Source: Bartonella queenslandensis (lineage in GTDB: Bacteria > Pseudomonadota > Alphaproteobacteria > Rhizobiales > Rhizobiaceae). Taken from it: a stretch of DNA of 64,000 nt. The stretch lies in contig NZ_NAAI01000003.1 in assembly GCF_018155095.1 (NCBI RefSeq), positions 62,001-126,000 on the forward strand. Reading direction: 5' to 3'. Position numbers and translations under genes: made by a program. The notes under the pieces are model-generated. The model was given only the letters and a program-made list of their open reading frames with translations. It did not search any database and was not told where the DNA came from. This document shows, piece by piece, positions 42,272 to 51,863 of the stretch (position 1 is the stretch's first letter; each line of letters begins with the position of its first letter).

Positions 42272-42673
42272 ATGATTGTTGGTCTTGGAAATGATTTGGT
42301 TGATATACGACGGATTGAGAGAATGTTGGTTCGTTATGGCGAGCGTTTTATCCAACGTATTTTTACGGATATTGAAAGGAATAGGTCCGAAAATCTCAAA
42401 AAAAAATCTTCTTCTTATGCGAAAAGATTTGCCGCTAAAGAAGCATGTGCTAAAGCCTTAGGGACGGGAATCGCGAGTGGTATCAATTGGAAAGACATGG
42501 GGGTGGTTAATTTGCCATCGGGTAAACCAATCATGCAATTAACAAATCGTGCGCAAGTACAACTTCAGAAGTTATTACCTCCTCATCATGATGCGATTAT
42601 TCATCTCAGCATAACAGATGATTTTCCTTGGGCGCAGGCATTTGTTATTATTGAAGCACTTCCACGTGGATAG
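42272..42673 (+). CDS. acpS: Holo-[acyl-carrier-protein] synthase
   Basis: AcpS attaches phosphopantetheine from CoA to apo-acyl carrier protein. At 133 residues it has the family motifs [13 protein letters not shown] (magnesium-binding aspartate) and [17 protein letters not shown] (catalytic glutamate and lysine), followed by LPSGKPI and [18 protein letters not shown]. It follows the DUF2062 gene by 20 bases. In many Rhizobiales pdxJ sits between these two genes, but it is absent here. Confidence 0.95.
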   Translation: MIVGLGNDLVDIRRIERMLVRYGERFIQRIFTDIERNRSENLKKKSSSYAKRFAAKEACAKALGTGIASGINWKDMGVVNLPSGKPIMQLTNRAQVQLQKLLPPHHDAIIHLSITDDFPWAQAFVIIEALPRG

Positions 42674-42750
42674 ATGGCGTGAGAGATTGTACTTTTATTA
42701 TTTGAATATTATGATGGAAAAAAGTTATATTTGTGATGAGAAGGTAGTTG

Positions 42751-43566
42751 ATGATGGTCCAAAAAGATGAAGTGCATAAAAAAGAAAAAAAAGGTGGGAT
42801 TCTTGAATTAATTTCTGTTTTAATACAAGCTTTGCTTTTAGCAGCGTTTATTCGGACACTTTTTTTTCAGCCTTTTAGTATTCCTTCCGGTTCGATGCGT
42901 CCTACTTTACTAGTGGGGGATTATCTCTTTGTTTCTAAGTATGCATATGGGTATTCTCGTTTTTCTATCCCCTTTTCTCCCGCCCTTTTTTCTGGACGTA
43001 TTTGGGCTTCTCAACCTAAACGGGGAGATGTGGTCGTTTTTCGTTTACCAAGTAATCCGAAGATTGATTATATAAAACGCGTTGTTGGGCTACCAGGTGA
43101 TCGTATACAAGTTCGCCAAAGTGTCCTTTATATTAATGATGAGGCTGTTTCGCGTCACTTTATGGGGGAGATTGATAATTCTGATATAACGGAAGTGAAT
43201 TATCCTGTTGAGGTTTATCGTGAGACACTGCCTAATGGTGTTCGCTACGATACGCTTGATTTAGCTTTCATCCCAAAAGTTGATGATACAAAAGTCTTTG
43301 AAGTTCCTCAGGGACATTATTTTATGATGGGTGATAACCGCGACAATTCAGATGATAGTCGTTTGGATGTAGGCTATGTTCCAGAAGAAAATCTTATTGG
43401 TCGCGCGAGCATAATTTTCTTTTCTATCAGTAATGGTTCAAGTGCTTGGCAGCTTTGGCGTTGGCCATTTGATGTGCGTTGGAAACGTTTGTTTTCTTTC
43501 ATAAATACGGTGCATGATTTGCCGCTTATCAAGCAAGGAAACAACGATGAAACGTCTCATAATTGA
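42751..43566 (+). CDS. lepB: Signal peptidase I
   Basis: This membrane-bound serine protease removes signal peptides from exported proteins. The transmembrane segment is near residues 20-40. The catalytic serine is in PFSIPSGSMRPTLLVGDYLF, the general-base lysine in KIDYIKRVVGLPGDRI, and box E is GDNRDNSDDSR. The tract's first codon is a TTG. The ATG at 42751 (or 42754) sits 6-9 bases after AAGG and is preferred. Its end overlaps rnc by 20 bases, so lepB, rnc and era are coupled. Confidence 0.95.
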   Translation: MMVQKDEVHKKEKKGGILELISVLIQALLLAAFIRTLFFQPFSIPSGSMRPTLLVGDYLFVSKYAYGYSRFSIPFSPALFSGRIWASQPKRGDVVVFRLPSNPKIDYIKRVVGLPGDRIQVRQSVLYINDEAVSRHFMGEIDNSDITEVNYPVEVYRETLPNGVRYDTLDLAFIPKVDDTKVFEVPQGHYFMMGDNRDNSDDSRLDVGYVPEENLIGRASIIFFSISNGSSAWQLWRWPFDVRWKRLFSFINTVHDLPLIKQGNNDETSHN

Positions 43567-44254
43567 TCAGCTTTTCAAGCTGACGGGGCATCGTTTTAAA
43601 GATGAAGAGAAATTAAAAAGAGCATTAACACACGCAAGTGTACAAGATTCGGAACAGGGGAATTATGAACGACTAGAGTTTCTAGGTGATCGGGTTTTAG
43701 GGCTTTTGATCGCAGAAATGCTGTATCAACTTTTTCCTCAGGCAAGTGAAGGTGAATTATCAGTCCGTTTAAATCATCTGGTTAATGCGCAGACATGTGC
43801 TGATATTGCACGCGAAATGAGGCTGCCTGATATGATCCAAGTTGGTTTTGAGATAAGAAATTTTGAAGGACGTCGACTTATCAATATGCATGCAGATGTC
43901 GTGGAGGCTTTGATTGCTGTGATGTATCTTGATGGAGGATTGGAAAGCGTTCGTCCTTTTATTCAAAAATATTGGCAAAGTCGGGCAAAGAAAATGGATG
44001 CAGGTCGACGTGATGCCAAGACAGAGCTACAAGAATGGGCGCATATCCAAGGCAATGCACAACCGCATTATCAGGTTATCAAACGTTCAGGTCCAGATCA
44101 CGATCCTGTTTTTATGGTAGAGGTTAGTATTTCAGGTTTTGCTTCAGAGATTGGGCAGGGGAGCTCTAAAAGATATGCCGAAAGAATGGCCGCTGAAAAA
44201 ATTTTGCGACGAGAGGGAGTATGGAAAACGGTGGAAAAAAATAATCATGAGTGA
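43547..44254 (+). CDS. rnc: Ribonuclease III
   Basis: RNase III cuts double-stranded RNA in rRNA and mRNA processing. The catalytic domain has the signature ERLEFLGDRVLGLLIAEML with the metal-binding acidic residues, and DVVEALIAVMYLDGGLE with the second acidic pair. The C-terminal double-stranded RNA-binding domain spans about 160-228 (TELQEWAHIQGNAQPHYQVI, ERMAAEKIL). The ATG at 43547 with AAGGAA upstream is chosen over an earlier in-frame codon inside lepB. It overlaps era by 8 bases. Confidence 0.95.
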   Translation: MKRLIIDQLFKLTGHRFKDEEKLKRALTHASVQDSEQGNYERLEFLGDRVLGLLIAEMLYQLFPQASEGELSVRLNHLVNAQTCADIAREMRLPDMIQVGFEIRNFEGRRLINMHADVVEALIAVMYLDGGLESVRPFIQKYWQSRAKKMDAGRRDAKTELQEWAHIQGNAQPHYQVIKRSGPDHDPVFMVEVSISGFASEIGQGSSKRYAERMAAEKILRREGVWKTVEKNNHE

Positions 44255-45152
44255 TGTTATGAAAACGCGTTCTGGATTTGTTGTGCTTATTGGAATGCCG
44301 AATGCCGGTAAATCGACATTGGTTAATCAATTGGTTGGAACAAAGGTTTCAATTGTAACGCATAAGGTACAAACAACACGAACTTTAATCCGCGGCATTG
44401 TCATTCATGATGATGTGCAAATTGTGTTGGTCGATACACCGGGTGTTTTTCGTCCCCATAAGCGTTTAGAACGTGCCATGGTCTCTGCTGCTTGGGGAGG
44501 GGCTAAGAGTGCTGATGTCCTTCTCGTTTTAATTGATGCTCAAAGTGGCTTTTCGGATGAAGTTGATATGATGTTAGATATTGTAAACAATATGAAACAA
44601 GAAAAAGTTCTTGTTCTAAATAAGGTTGATACAGTTGTTAAATCATCTCTTCTAACGTTAACCACTAAAATAAATGAACGTGTAAAGTTTGCGCAAACAT
44701 TTATGATTTCTGCTCTAACCGGTTCTGGTTGTAAGGATTTACTTCATGCATTGAGTAACATGATGCCGGAGGGGCCATGGTATTATCCGGAAGATCAAAT
44801 TTCCGATATGCCTATGCGTCATCTTGCTGCTGAAATTACGCGTGAAAAACTTTTTCTTCGTCTTCATGATGAGCTTCCTTATTCTTCAACGGTTGAAACA
44901 GAAAGCTTTGAAGAGCGTTCAGATGGTTCCGTTAAAATTAATCAAGTTATTTATGTAGAACGTGAGAGTCAGAAGAAAATTGTTTTGGGCGCAAAAGGCG
45001 ATACAATTAAAATGATTGGTCAAGCAGCACGCAAGGAACTTATGGAAATTATGGATCAAAAAGTTCATCTTTTCCTTTTTGTGAAAGTGCGCAATAATTG
45101 GGATACCGATCCAGAACGTTATCGCGAAATGGGATTGGATTTTTTAAAATAA
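44247..45152 (+). CDS. era: GTPase Era
   Basis: Era is a GTPase needed for 16S rRNA maturation and 30S assembly. G motifs are present: GMPNAGKST (G1), DTPG (G3) and NKVD (G4). The C-terminal KH domain contains VIYVERESQKKIVLGAKGD and KMIGQAARKELMEIMDQKVH. The ATG at 44247 (MSDVMKTRSGF) is chosen, because the 36 codons before it in frame lie inside rnc and do not match the family. The start overlaps the rnc stop, and recO follows after 14 bases. Confidence 0.95.
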   Translation: MSDVMKTRSGFVVLIGMPNAGKSTLVNQLVGTKVSIVTHKVQTTRTLIRGIVIHDDVQIVLVDTPGVFRPHKRLERAMVSAAWGGAKSADVLLVLIDAQSGFSDEVDMMLDIVNNMKQEKVLVLNKVDTVVKSSLLTLTTKINERVKFAQTFMISALTGSGCKDLLHALSNMMPEGPWYYPEDQISDMPMRHLAAEITREKLFLRLHDELPYSSTVETESFEERSDGSVKINQVIYVERESQKKIVLGAKGDTIKMIGQAARKELMEIMDQKVHLFLFVKVRNNWDTDPERYREMGLDFLK

Positions 45153-45166
45153 ATAATTAAAATAAA

Positions 45167-45967
45167 ATGAAGTGGAAAGAACAAGCTGTTATTCTTGGGG
45201 TGCGCCAATATGGTGAAACAAGTGTTATTCTTGAAATTATGACGCGTGAACGTGGCCGTTATATGGGTGTGGTAAAAGGGGGGCATTCGCGTCGTATGGC
45301 GGCTCTTCTTCAGCCCGGAAATTTTGTGGAGGCTGAATGGTGGGCGCGTTTGGAAGAACATTTGGGACTTTTTCGCCTTGAAGCACTTGATTTACATGCG
45401 GCACGATTAATCTGTCTACCAGAAGCACTGTATGCTTTGCAATTGATTGCTTTTCATTTGCGGCTTCTTCCAGAGCGTGATCCACATCCCGTTTTATATG
45501 ATATTTTACACCTTTTTATACAGAATTTTGATGAACCATTTATCAATGCAGAATTGCTGGTACGTTTTGAAATGCGGCTTCTTGAAGAATTTGGTTTTGG
45601 TCTTGATTTATCTTGTTGTGCCGCAACAGGCCGTCGTGAAAAGCTTTATTACGTATCGCCAAAATCTGGACGGGCTGTCTGTGAAGAAGCAGGGGAATCT
45701 TGGAAAAAAAAGCTTCTCATTCTCCCACAATTTCTTGTGCAAAGAGCAACTCGTCCTGCTGATTTTAGGGATATAATAAATGGTTTTAACTTAACGGGTT
45801 TTTTTCTTATGCGTCATGTTTGGGAGCCACGAGATATAAAACAGCCATCAGTGCGCATGAATTTGATGCAGTTGTTTGAGCGTCGATTTGGTATACAGCC
45901 ATTTATTCGCTGGTCTGATAATAATGGAATAAAATGGGAAAATGAAAATTTTAAAAACAATTGCTGA
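45167..45967 (+). CDS. recO: DNA repair protein RecO
   Basis: RecO acts with RecF and RecR to load RecA on gapped DNA. The 266 residues have the N-terminal OB-fold (WKEQAVILGVRQYGETSVIL, RGRYMGVVKGGHSRRMAALL) and a helical C-terminal domain with the family segment RFEMRLLEEFGFGLDLSCCA. That second cysteine pair is part of a possible zinc site typical of RecO. It lies behind era, the usual neighbour, and overlaps panC by 26 bases. Confidence 0.93.
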   Translation: MKWKEQAVILGVRQYGETSVILEIMTRERGRYMGVVKGGHSRRMAALLQPGNFVEAEWWARLEEHLGLFRLEALDLHAARLICLPEALYALQLIAFHLRLLPERDPHPVLYDILHLFIQNFDEPFINAELLVRFEMRLLEEFGFGLDLSCCAATGRREKLYYVSPKSGRAVCEEAGESWKKKLLILPQFLVQRATRPADFRDIINGFNLTGFFLMRHVWEPRDIKQPSVRMNLMQLFERRFGIQPFIRWSDNNGIKWENENFKNNC

Positions 45968-46802
45968 AGTTCGCCAATATACTTCAAAGGAACGACGTTT
46001 AGGCTTTTCGATTGGTTTCGTTCCAACAATGGGAGCACTCCATGAGGGGCATCTTGCACTAGTACAGCGTGCAAAAGCCATGTGTGATCGCGTATTGGTG
46101 TCTATTTTTGTCAATCCAAAACAATTTGGACCTCATGAAGATTTTGCCCAATATCCAAGAGATTTGAGGGGTGATTGTGCTTTGTTAAAAAAAGTGGGTG
46201 TTGAATACGTTTTTGCTCCTTCTGTCGATGAAATATGGCCACTGGGAAATGATACAATTGTGCGGGTGGAAAAATTATCACGCATTTTGATGGGAAAACT
46301 ACGTCCAGGGCATTTTTGTGGTGTAACGAGTGTTGTTGCGAAGCTTTTTAATATTGTTCAGCCTGACAAGGCTTTTTTTGGAGAAAAGGATTTTCAACAA
46401 ATTTTAATTATTCGACGTATGGTTGAAGATTTAGCTTTTCCTGTTGAGATTATTGGCATTCCTATTCTACGTGAAGCAGATGGTGTTGCGCATTCTTCAC
46501 GCAATCAACTTTTAACATTCGAAGATCGTAAAGCGGCCAAAATTATTCCTGAAAGTGGGAAAGCTGCTGAAAAGCTTTACCATGACGGTGAGCGGTCGGT
46601 TGATAAATTATGCGAAACTGTTCGTGATATTTTACAACAAGAAACGCGTGCAATCATTGAAGCTATAGATTTACGGGATATGGAAACTTTATGCGTAGTC
46701 AAAGGAACATTGAATAAACCAGCAGTTTTACTCCTTACCGTCCGTTTTGGCGAGGTAAGGCTTATTGATCAATATATCTTGCAAGAGAAGGGTAGAAAAT
46801 GA
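45942..46802 (+). CDS. panC: Pantothenate synthetase
   Basis: PanC joins pantoate and beta-alanine with ATP to give pantothenate, the precursor of coenzyme A. The 286 residues have the nucleotidyl-transferase motifs: HIGH-like [54 protein letters not shown] and the SSRN-type segment HSSRNQLL. It overlaps recO at its start and panB at its end (ATGA), indicating coupled translation of the pan pair. Confidence 0.95.
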   Translation: MKILKTIAEVRQYTSKERRLGFSIGFVPTMGALHEGHLALVQRAKAMCDRVLVSIFVNPKQFGPHEDFAQYPRDLRGDCALLKKVGVEYVFAPSVDEIWPLGNDTIVRVEKLSRILMGKLRPGHFCGVTSVVAKLFNIVQPDKAFFGEKDFQQILIIRRMVEDLAFPVEIIGIPILREADGVAHSSRNQLLTFEDRKAAKIIPESGKAAEKLYHDGERSVDKLCETVRDILQQETRAIIEAIDLRDMETLCVVKGTLNKPAVLLLTVRFGEVRLIDQYILQEKGRK

Positions 46803-47614
46803 GTGGACACAAAATGGTCAAACGTATAACATCTTCTGAAATACGCTCAAGAAAGGGACAACAGCCGATTGTTTCTTTAACAGCTTATCAAGCTTATACT
46901 GCGCGGATTGCTGATCCCTATTGCGATATCCTTTTGGTTGGTGATAGCGTTGGTATGGTTGTGTATGGGTTTGAGACAACACTTCCTGTTAATTTAGATA
47001 TGATGATCTTACACGGAAAAGCTGTGGTACGTGGGTCTCAAAAAGCTCTAGTCGTTATTGATATGCCTTTTGGCTCTTATGAGGAAAGTAAAGAGCAAGC
47101 TTTTTTAAATGCATCGCGTATTCTTGCCCAAACAGGGTGTGGTGCCGTTAAGCTTGAAGGTGGTGTTTATATAGCAGAAACAATAGATTTTTTGTGTAAA
47201 CGTGGTATTCCAGTGATGGGGCATATTGGTCTCACACCCCAAGCGATGAATCGTTTTGGTGGTTTCAAAACACAAGGACGCAAGGAGAGTGATTGGCAAA
47301 GAATTGAAGAAGATGGAGCAGCGATTGAAGAGGCTGGTGCTTTTGCTGTTGTTCTAGAAGCAATTGTCGAGCCTTTAGCGGTGAAACTTACAGAAAAGCT
47401 TTCTATCCCCACGATCGGGATAGGCGCTTCCAATCAATGTGATGGACAAGTATTGGTGATGGAAGATATGTTAGGTTATGGCTCCCATGTGCCAAAATTT
47501 GTACGTCGTTATGGAGACCTTGAACAAGCCATGGAAGCAGCAATCAAGCATTATGCAGAAGATGTTACATCTCGTGCTTTTCCAGCGGAGAGTGAAGTTT
47601 ATAAACTAAAATAA
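46799..47614 (+). CDS. panB: 3-methyl-2-oxobutanoate hydroxymethyltransferase
   Basis: PanB makes ketopantoate from ketoisovalerate and methylene-tetrahydrofolate. The 271 residues contain the metal-binding segments [20 protein letters not shown] and [23 protein letters not shown], the catalytic glutamate in [12 protein letters not shown] and [20 protein letters not shown]. It follows panC with a 4-base overlap. panD (beta-alanine supply) is not in the window. Confidence 0.95.
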   Translation: MSGHKMVKRITSSEIRSRKGQQPIVSLTAYQAYTARIADPYCDILLVGDSVGMVVYGFETTLPVNLDMMILHGKAVVRGSQKALVVIDMPFGSYEESKEQAFLNASRILAQTGCGAVKLEGGVYIAETIDFLCKRGIPVMGHIGLTPQAMNRFGGFKTQGRKESDWQRIEEDGAAIEEAGAFAVVLEAIVEPLAVKLTEKLSIPTIGIGASNQCDGQVLVMEDMLGYGSHVPKFVRRYGDLEQAMEAAIKHYAEDVTSRAFPAESEVYKLK

Positions 47615-47689
47615 ACTTTAATTTAAGATGAGAGTTTTGAAAAAAACATTTGCTCTTTTTATAATGAAAGTGTGTAATTTCATATATTT

Positions 47690-48074
47690 TTGTATGTAAT
47701 TTGAACGATGATTTTTTCCATTGGCTGTACAGGGGCGGTTTTCTTACGCAAAACAGAGCGCCATTGGGCAACTAATTTGCGTGCTTTTTCAAAAAAAACA
47801 TTGAGAACCTGATTTCACTTTCGCGACAGTGCCTGTGAATGGTATGATAGTGAATTCTCTAGGAAGTGTATAAAATTTATAAAGCACGATCATCTTTACG
47901 CTTCATAAAAAAGAAAGCGGGAACCATCATACACTTTGCCAACTTCCAATGTTAAGACAAACGCTGGTATTTGAGGTCGTCCATAAAAGGCATTTTTAGC
48001 CCTTTCTTATAAAAATTTTACCCACACACTCCTCCTGCTTATGATATGCAGGAAAATAATTTTGATTGATGCAA
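47690..48074 (-). pseudogene. Decayed phage-type integrase remnant (copy B)
   Basis: On the minus strand the shared leader (ATTGCATCAATCAAAAT at 48058-48074) is followed by GGAGGAG and a GTG at 48025 reading VGKIFIRKG, then a stop. In the next frame comes AFYGRPQIPAFVLTLEVGKV, comparable with FEQPQVPRAFAILK of copy A. A later piece reads KARKLVAQWRSVLRKKTAPV, matching QARE and ATQWRSILRE of copy A in order. Only the N-terminal third is present, and at least two frameshifts break it. Confidence 0.6.
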
Positions 48075-48202
48075 TATAAGAAAGTTTGAAATGATTTAAT
48101 CCTATGTATTCGGAGCTCTTATTCAACATGAAAAACAATAAATTATGATTATAAATTAGTGTGATGTGTCTGTAATGACAAGGAATCAATAATGGGAGAA
48201 TT

Positions 48203-48820
48203 CTAAAATTTTTTGGCATCCAAGTCATTAAAGCGTGTTAAAAATGCGTTTTCAATTTGTTGGGTAGAGTAGGGGTGTAAGTTGAGGTCATCGGGTAAAA
48301 TATTATTAGGTGTGCCAAAATAGCGAAGGGCTTCTTCTGTACTAAATCCAGCAAGCGTGATCGCTTCATGATACGCAGCAATACGGTCGGCTTGTTTGAT
48401 TTTTTTTAAAAGTTTTTGAGAAAGGTCAACGGGAAGAGAAAAGCGCATGTGGATTGCATCTTGGATGCATTTTTCAATGCGTTCATACTGTTTTCCTATG
48501 ATAGCTTTAAAGGGTGAAATCATATCGCCGATGACATATTCTGGCGCATCATGAAGAAGAGCACAGAGACATTCATTTCTGGGCGACTGTTGAAAAAGTT
48601 TTTGAAATATTTGTTCGACTAAAAGTGAATGTTGTGCAACAGAATAGGCATGTTCTCCTCGTGTTTGACCATTCCAACGTGCTACACGAGCAAGTCCATG
48701 GGCAATATCTTCAATTTCAATATCAAAAGGAGAAGGATTGAGAAGATCAAGTCTGCGCCCAGAGAGCATTCTTTGCCAAGCGCGTGCTTCTCCATTTTTT
48801 AAGTGTTCAGCTTTAGCCAT
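48203..48820 (-). CDS. HD-domain phosphohydrolase (YfbR-like)
   Basis: This is a metal-dependent HD hydrolase of 205 residues. The histidine in GEHAYSVAQHSLLVEQIF, the HD pair in LLHDAPEYVIGDMISPFK and a later aspartate in IKQADRIAAYHEAI form the HD metal site. YfbR-type enzymes are 5'-deoxynucleotidases, but this subgroup is not exactly that family, so the substrate is uncertain. Its start overlaps the end of the upstream ygfZ-like gene by 8 bases, so the two are probably co-translated. Confidence 0.85.
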   Translation of the reverse strand: MAKAEHLKNGEARAWQRMLSGRRLDLLNPSPFDIEIEDIAHGLARVARWNGQTRGEHAYSVAQHSLLVEQIFQKLFQQSPRNECLCALLHDAPEYVIGDMISPFKAIIGKQYERIEKCIQDAIHMRFSLPVDLSQKLLKKIKQADRIAAYHEAITLAGFSTEEALRYFGTPNNILPDDLNLHPYSTQQIENAFLTRFNDLDAKKF

Positions 48821-49685
48821 GCGTATTTTCTACAGTATTTTCAGGAAAGGTAAAATTCATATTTTCAGCAATATGTATGGTGACAGGAATGTTTTTTACA
48901 GAAAAGGAAATGTTATGATCCATAGCATCTTTGACGTGGTCAATACGCATTAAAGCGAGAGCCTCATTTGCAACACATGTTGCCAAGTGGCCAAGGATTT
49001 TTGTTCCTGCTTCAAGGCTCGATTGAGGGTGGAGGTCACATTGGCCTTTTACAATAAAAATACGGCGCCGTGCGGCACGGCGGTGGTGCATTCGTGAGAC
49101 AATTTCTTGTCCAATATAACACCCTTTGTTAAATGCAAGTCCATTAATTTGATCGTAATTAATATCATGAGGAAAGACTTTGCCGACCTCATAGTCTTGA
49201 CCACTTTCTGCAATTGCATAACGGATACGCAATTGATTCCATATGTCATAATCTTCTGAAGTTAAAAGAGGAACTTTCCCATAGATTCGTATTATTTTTT
49301 CTTGTTGTGGGAAGCGTTTATCAACAAAACTTGAATCAAAATTTAAAGTATCTGATTCATTCTTCCAAGAAACTGTAACAAGCTCTTGTAATGGTTGTGT
49401 AATTTCTACTTTTTTACGCAATTTATAGAGCAACAGACGCTTGTAGAGTGTATCGGCTAAAGACATTACAATATCAATAAAATACCCCTCCTCTTTTTTT
49501 CCGATGAGAAAATCAGCAAGAACCTTTCCTTGTGGAGATAAGAGGGCTCCAGGGAAAATTTCTTGTGAGCTGATTTTTTTTACATCTGTCGTGATCAGGG
49601 ATTGCAGAAAATCTGTTGCTTCTTCGCCTGTAATTTTAATAATTGCGCGGTTTTTTAAGCAAATGGCGTTTTGTTTTTCAATCAT
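48813..49685 (-). CDS. ygfZ: YgfZ/GcvT-domain folate-binding protein
   Basis: YgfZ proteins bind tetrahydrofolate and help repair or assemble certain iron-sulfur enzymes. The 290 residues show the GcvT-like fold (IIKITGEEATDFLQSLITTD, GALLSPQGKVLADFLI) and the family signature KGCYIGQEIVSRMHHR, whose cysteine is the conserved one. The ATG at 49685 has AGAAAGG upstream and is preferred over an ATG at 49706. It is transcribed divergently from the dihydroorotase gene with about 65 bases between them. Confidence 0.9.
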   Translation of the reverse strand: MIEKQNAICLKNRAIIKITGEEATDFLQSLITTDVKKISSQEIFPGALLSPQGKVLADFLIGKKEEGYFIDIVMSLADTLYKRLLLYKLRKKVEITQPLQELVTVSWKNESDTLNFDSSFVDKRFPQQEKIIRIYGKVPLLTSEDYDIWNQLRIRYAIAESGQDYEVGKVFPHDINYDQINGLAFNKGCYIGQEIVSRMHHRRAARRRIFIVKGQCDLHPQSSLEAGTKILGHLATCVANEALALMRIDHVKDAMDHNISFSVKNIPVTIHIAENMNFTFPENTVENTHG

Positions 49686-49749
49686 GGTTCTTGCCTTTCT
49701 GCTCAAAGTTCCATAATCGATAAGTGAGCAATATGTAAGGAGCCTGCCT

Positions 49750-51078
49750 ATGTTTAAAACATTTGATAAAATTTTTAAAGGTGCAACACTTGTGAATCAT
49801 GATGGAAGAAGCAAGCGCGATATTGGTGTTACAAATGGCCGTATTGCTGAAATTGGTGACCTTACATGTGCCTCGGCTGGTGAGGTGATTGATTGTACAG
49901 GGCTTCATATTTTGCCGGGAATTATTGATAGTCAAGTGCATTTTCGCGAGCCAGGCAATGAATATAAAGAGGATTTGGAAAGTGGCTCATATTCTGCTGT
50001 GTTAGGGGGGGTTACAGCAGTGTTTGAGATGCCTAATACCAATCCATTGACAACATCAGAAGAAACATTAAGCGATAAGGTTAAGCGCGGATTTCATCGA
50101 ATGCATTGTGACTTTGCATTTTGGGTTGGAGGAACGCGTGAAAATGCTCATGAATTATCAGAGTTAGAAAGACTTCCTGGTGCTGCTGGAATTAAAGTCT
50201 TTATGGGATCTTCTACCGGTGATCTTTTGGTCGATGACGATGAAAGTGTACGCCTTATTTTGAAAAATATACGCCGTCGTGCAGCTTTTCATTCTGAAGA
50301 TGAGGAAAGGCTTAAAGAGCGTAAAATATTGCGTATTGAAGGAGATGCATCATCACATCCAGTTTGGCGTGATGAAATTGCGGCGTTAAAGTGTACGCAG
50401 CGTTTGGTAAAAATTGCTCATGAGACGAAAGCACGCATTCATGTATTACATCTTTCGACAGAAGAAGAAATTGATTTTCTAAAAAAACATAAAGATGTTG
50501 CAACAATTGAAGTGACACACCATCATTTGACTCTCACGGCTGATGATTATGAGCAGTTTGGTACATTAATTCAGATGAATCCACCTATTCGTGAACCGCG
50601 CCACCGTGAAGCTCTTTGGTACGGTGTTCAACAGGGAATTATTGATGTTTTAGGCTCAGATCATGCACCTCATACCCTTGAGGACAAGATTCAATCTTAT
50701 CCCTCTTCACCTTCAGGAATGACAGGAGTGCAAACAACAGCAGCGATTATGTTGACACATGTGAATGCAGGAAAAATATCCCTTGAGCGTTTTGTTGATC
50801 TCACGTCACATGGCCCTAGTCGTATTTTTGGTATAAGCTGTAAAGGACGTCTTGCTGTCGGATATGATGCTGATTTAACTATTGTTGATCTTAAGCGTGA
50901 AGAAGTTATTACCAATGCACTGATTGGTTCGCGTGCTGGTTGGACACCTTATGATGGTCAAAAGGTTAAAGGTTGGCCTGTCGGGACTATTATCCGTGGT
51001 ATGCGCGTTATGTGGGAAGGTGAAATCGTCACACCTTCACAAGGAGAGCCTGTTAAATTTACAGAAACTTTGGTGTAA
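49750..51078 (+). CDS. pyrC: Dihydroorotase
   Basis: Dihydroorotase closes carbamoyl-aspartate to dihydroorotate in UMP synthesis. The 442-residue amidohydrolase has the metal-binding DSQVHFREPGNEYKEDLESG, the lysine that is carboxylated in GIKVFMGSSTG, a histidine in FHSEDE, HVLHLSTEEE and the catalytic aspartate in GSDHAPHTLE. Length and motifs fit class I enzymes. Allantoinases are related but are not expected in this reduced genome. The C-terminal RAGWTPYDG segment is typical. Confidence 0.92.
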   Translation: MFKTFDKIFKGATLVNHDGRSKRDIGVTNGRIAEIGDLTCASAGEVIDCTGLHILPGIIDSQVHFREPGNEYKEDLESGSYSAVLGGVTAVFEMPNTNPLTTSEETLSDKVKRGFHRMHCDFAFWVGGTRENAHELSELERLPGAAGIKVFMGSSTGDLLVDDDESVRLILKNIRRRAAFHSEDEERLKERKILRIEGDASSHPVWRDEIAALKCTQRLVKIAHETKARIHVLHLSTEEEIDFLKKHKDVATIEVTHHHLTLTADDYEQFGTLIQMNPPIREPRHREALWYGVQQGIIDVLGSDHAPHTLEDKIQSYPSSPSGMTGVQTTAAIMLTHVNAGKISLERFVDLTSHGPSRIFGISCKGRLAVGYDADLTIVDLKREEVITNALIGSRAGWTPYDGQKVKGWPVGTIIRGMRVMWEGEIVTPSQGEPVKFTETLV

Positions 51079-51491
51079 ACAGCATAAGTTTTATCCTGTT
51101 ATGCCAAAACAGCATCTTTTAGAGCGGTGATGTAATATAAGGCATAGCAGCCTCCTTAATACGTAAATGTTTTTTTAGTGCGTGATGAATGTTCTTAGGC
51201 TTTTTTGTAAAGTCTTAAATTAAGCACATCACATGAGTGGAAAGCCAAGTAGAATTCACGAGCACTTGGGCTATTTACAAACCAGATTGGATTAAGAATC
51301 TTCATCCTTTAAGGAGCGAGGAAGTCAAAGAATAATTTTCTACAGAGAAAAGGTAATTATAAGAATAAAAGCATATCGAGGCACTATTCTTCAAAAGTAT
51401 CTTTATTTTCAAAATTAATTTATTGATCTCTTCATTTATAAGGGGACATCATTGGTATCGCTTAAATTGAAAGAGGTGCTTTTTATATAGG
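51079..51491. other. Gap between pyrC and the small periplasmic protein gene
   Basis: About 410 bases. A loose inverted repeat (CTGTTATGCC near 51096 and GGCATAGCAG near 51142) could mark the end of pyrC transcription. No gene or clear remnant was recognised. An AAGCACATCACATGAGTGGAAAGCC-like patch near 51220 only weakly recalls the integrase leader. Confidence 0.4.
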
Positions 51492-51863
51492 TTAGTTGTT
51501 ATAATGCATGAGAAGATTTTCAGATAAAGCTCTTCCTTCCTCAATGTATCTTTGATTGGCTTCAATGGCTGCTTTTGTACAATGATGATAATTTTCTGAG
51601 AAAGCGCGATAGGCTTCATTAAATGCTTCATAAAAATAAGCGCGTTTTTGTGGAATAGGGTGTTCTGCTTCAACCAGCGCGTTCATATAGTCATACCATT
51701 GGTTTGTTGGAGGCTCACAAAGATTTTGGAGAGAATGCAATGATCCCAAAATTTCTGCGAGGCGAAGTAATTTTTTCTCATAAGGTGGAGATTGTTGCGC
51801 AAAAGCTGGCATTGAAATAACAAGAAATATTAAAATAATGATTTTTCTCAATTTATTACGCAT
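51492..51863 (-). CDS. TIGR02301-type periplasmic protein of unknown function
   Basis: This small exported protein of 123 residues has a signal peptide (IIILIFLVISMPAFAQQ). The helical mature part has LAEILGSLHSLQNLCEP, then YDYMNALVEAEHP and CTKAAIEANQRYIEEGRALS. Two conserved cysteines could form a disulfide. The pattern matches a Rhizobiales family of unknown function (TIGR02301). It stands alone on the minus strand with long flanking gaps. The product's role is unknown. Confidence 0.8.
   Translation of the reverse strand: MRNKLRKIIILIFLVISMPAFAQQSPPYEKKLLRLAEILGSLHSLQNLCEPPTNQWYDYMNALVEAEHPIPQKRAYFYEAFNEAYRAFSENYHHCTKAAIEANQRYIEEGRALSENLLMHYNN

Noticed and set aside
51200-51260. Possible fifth copy of the integrase leader
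   Set aside because: Only a loose match to the leader, with no start codon context or integrase-like pieces after it.
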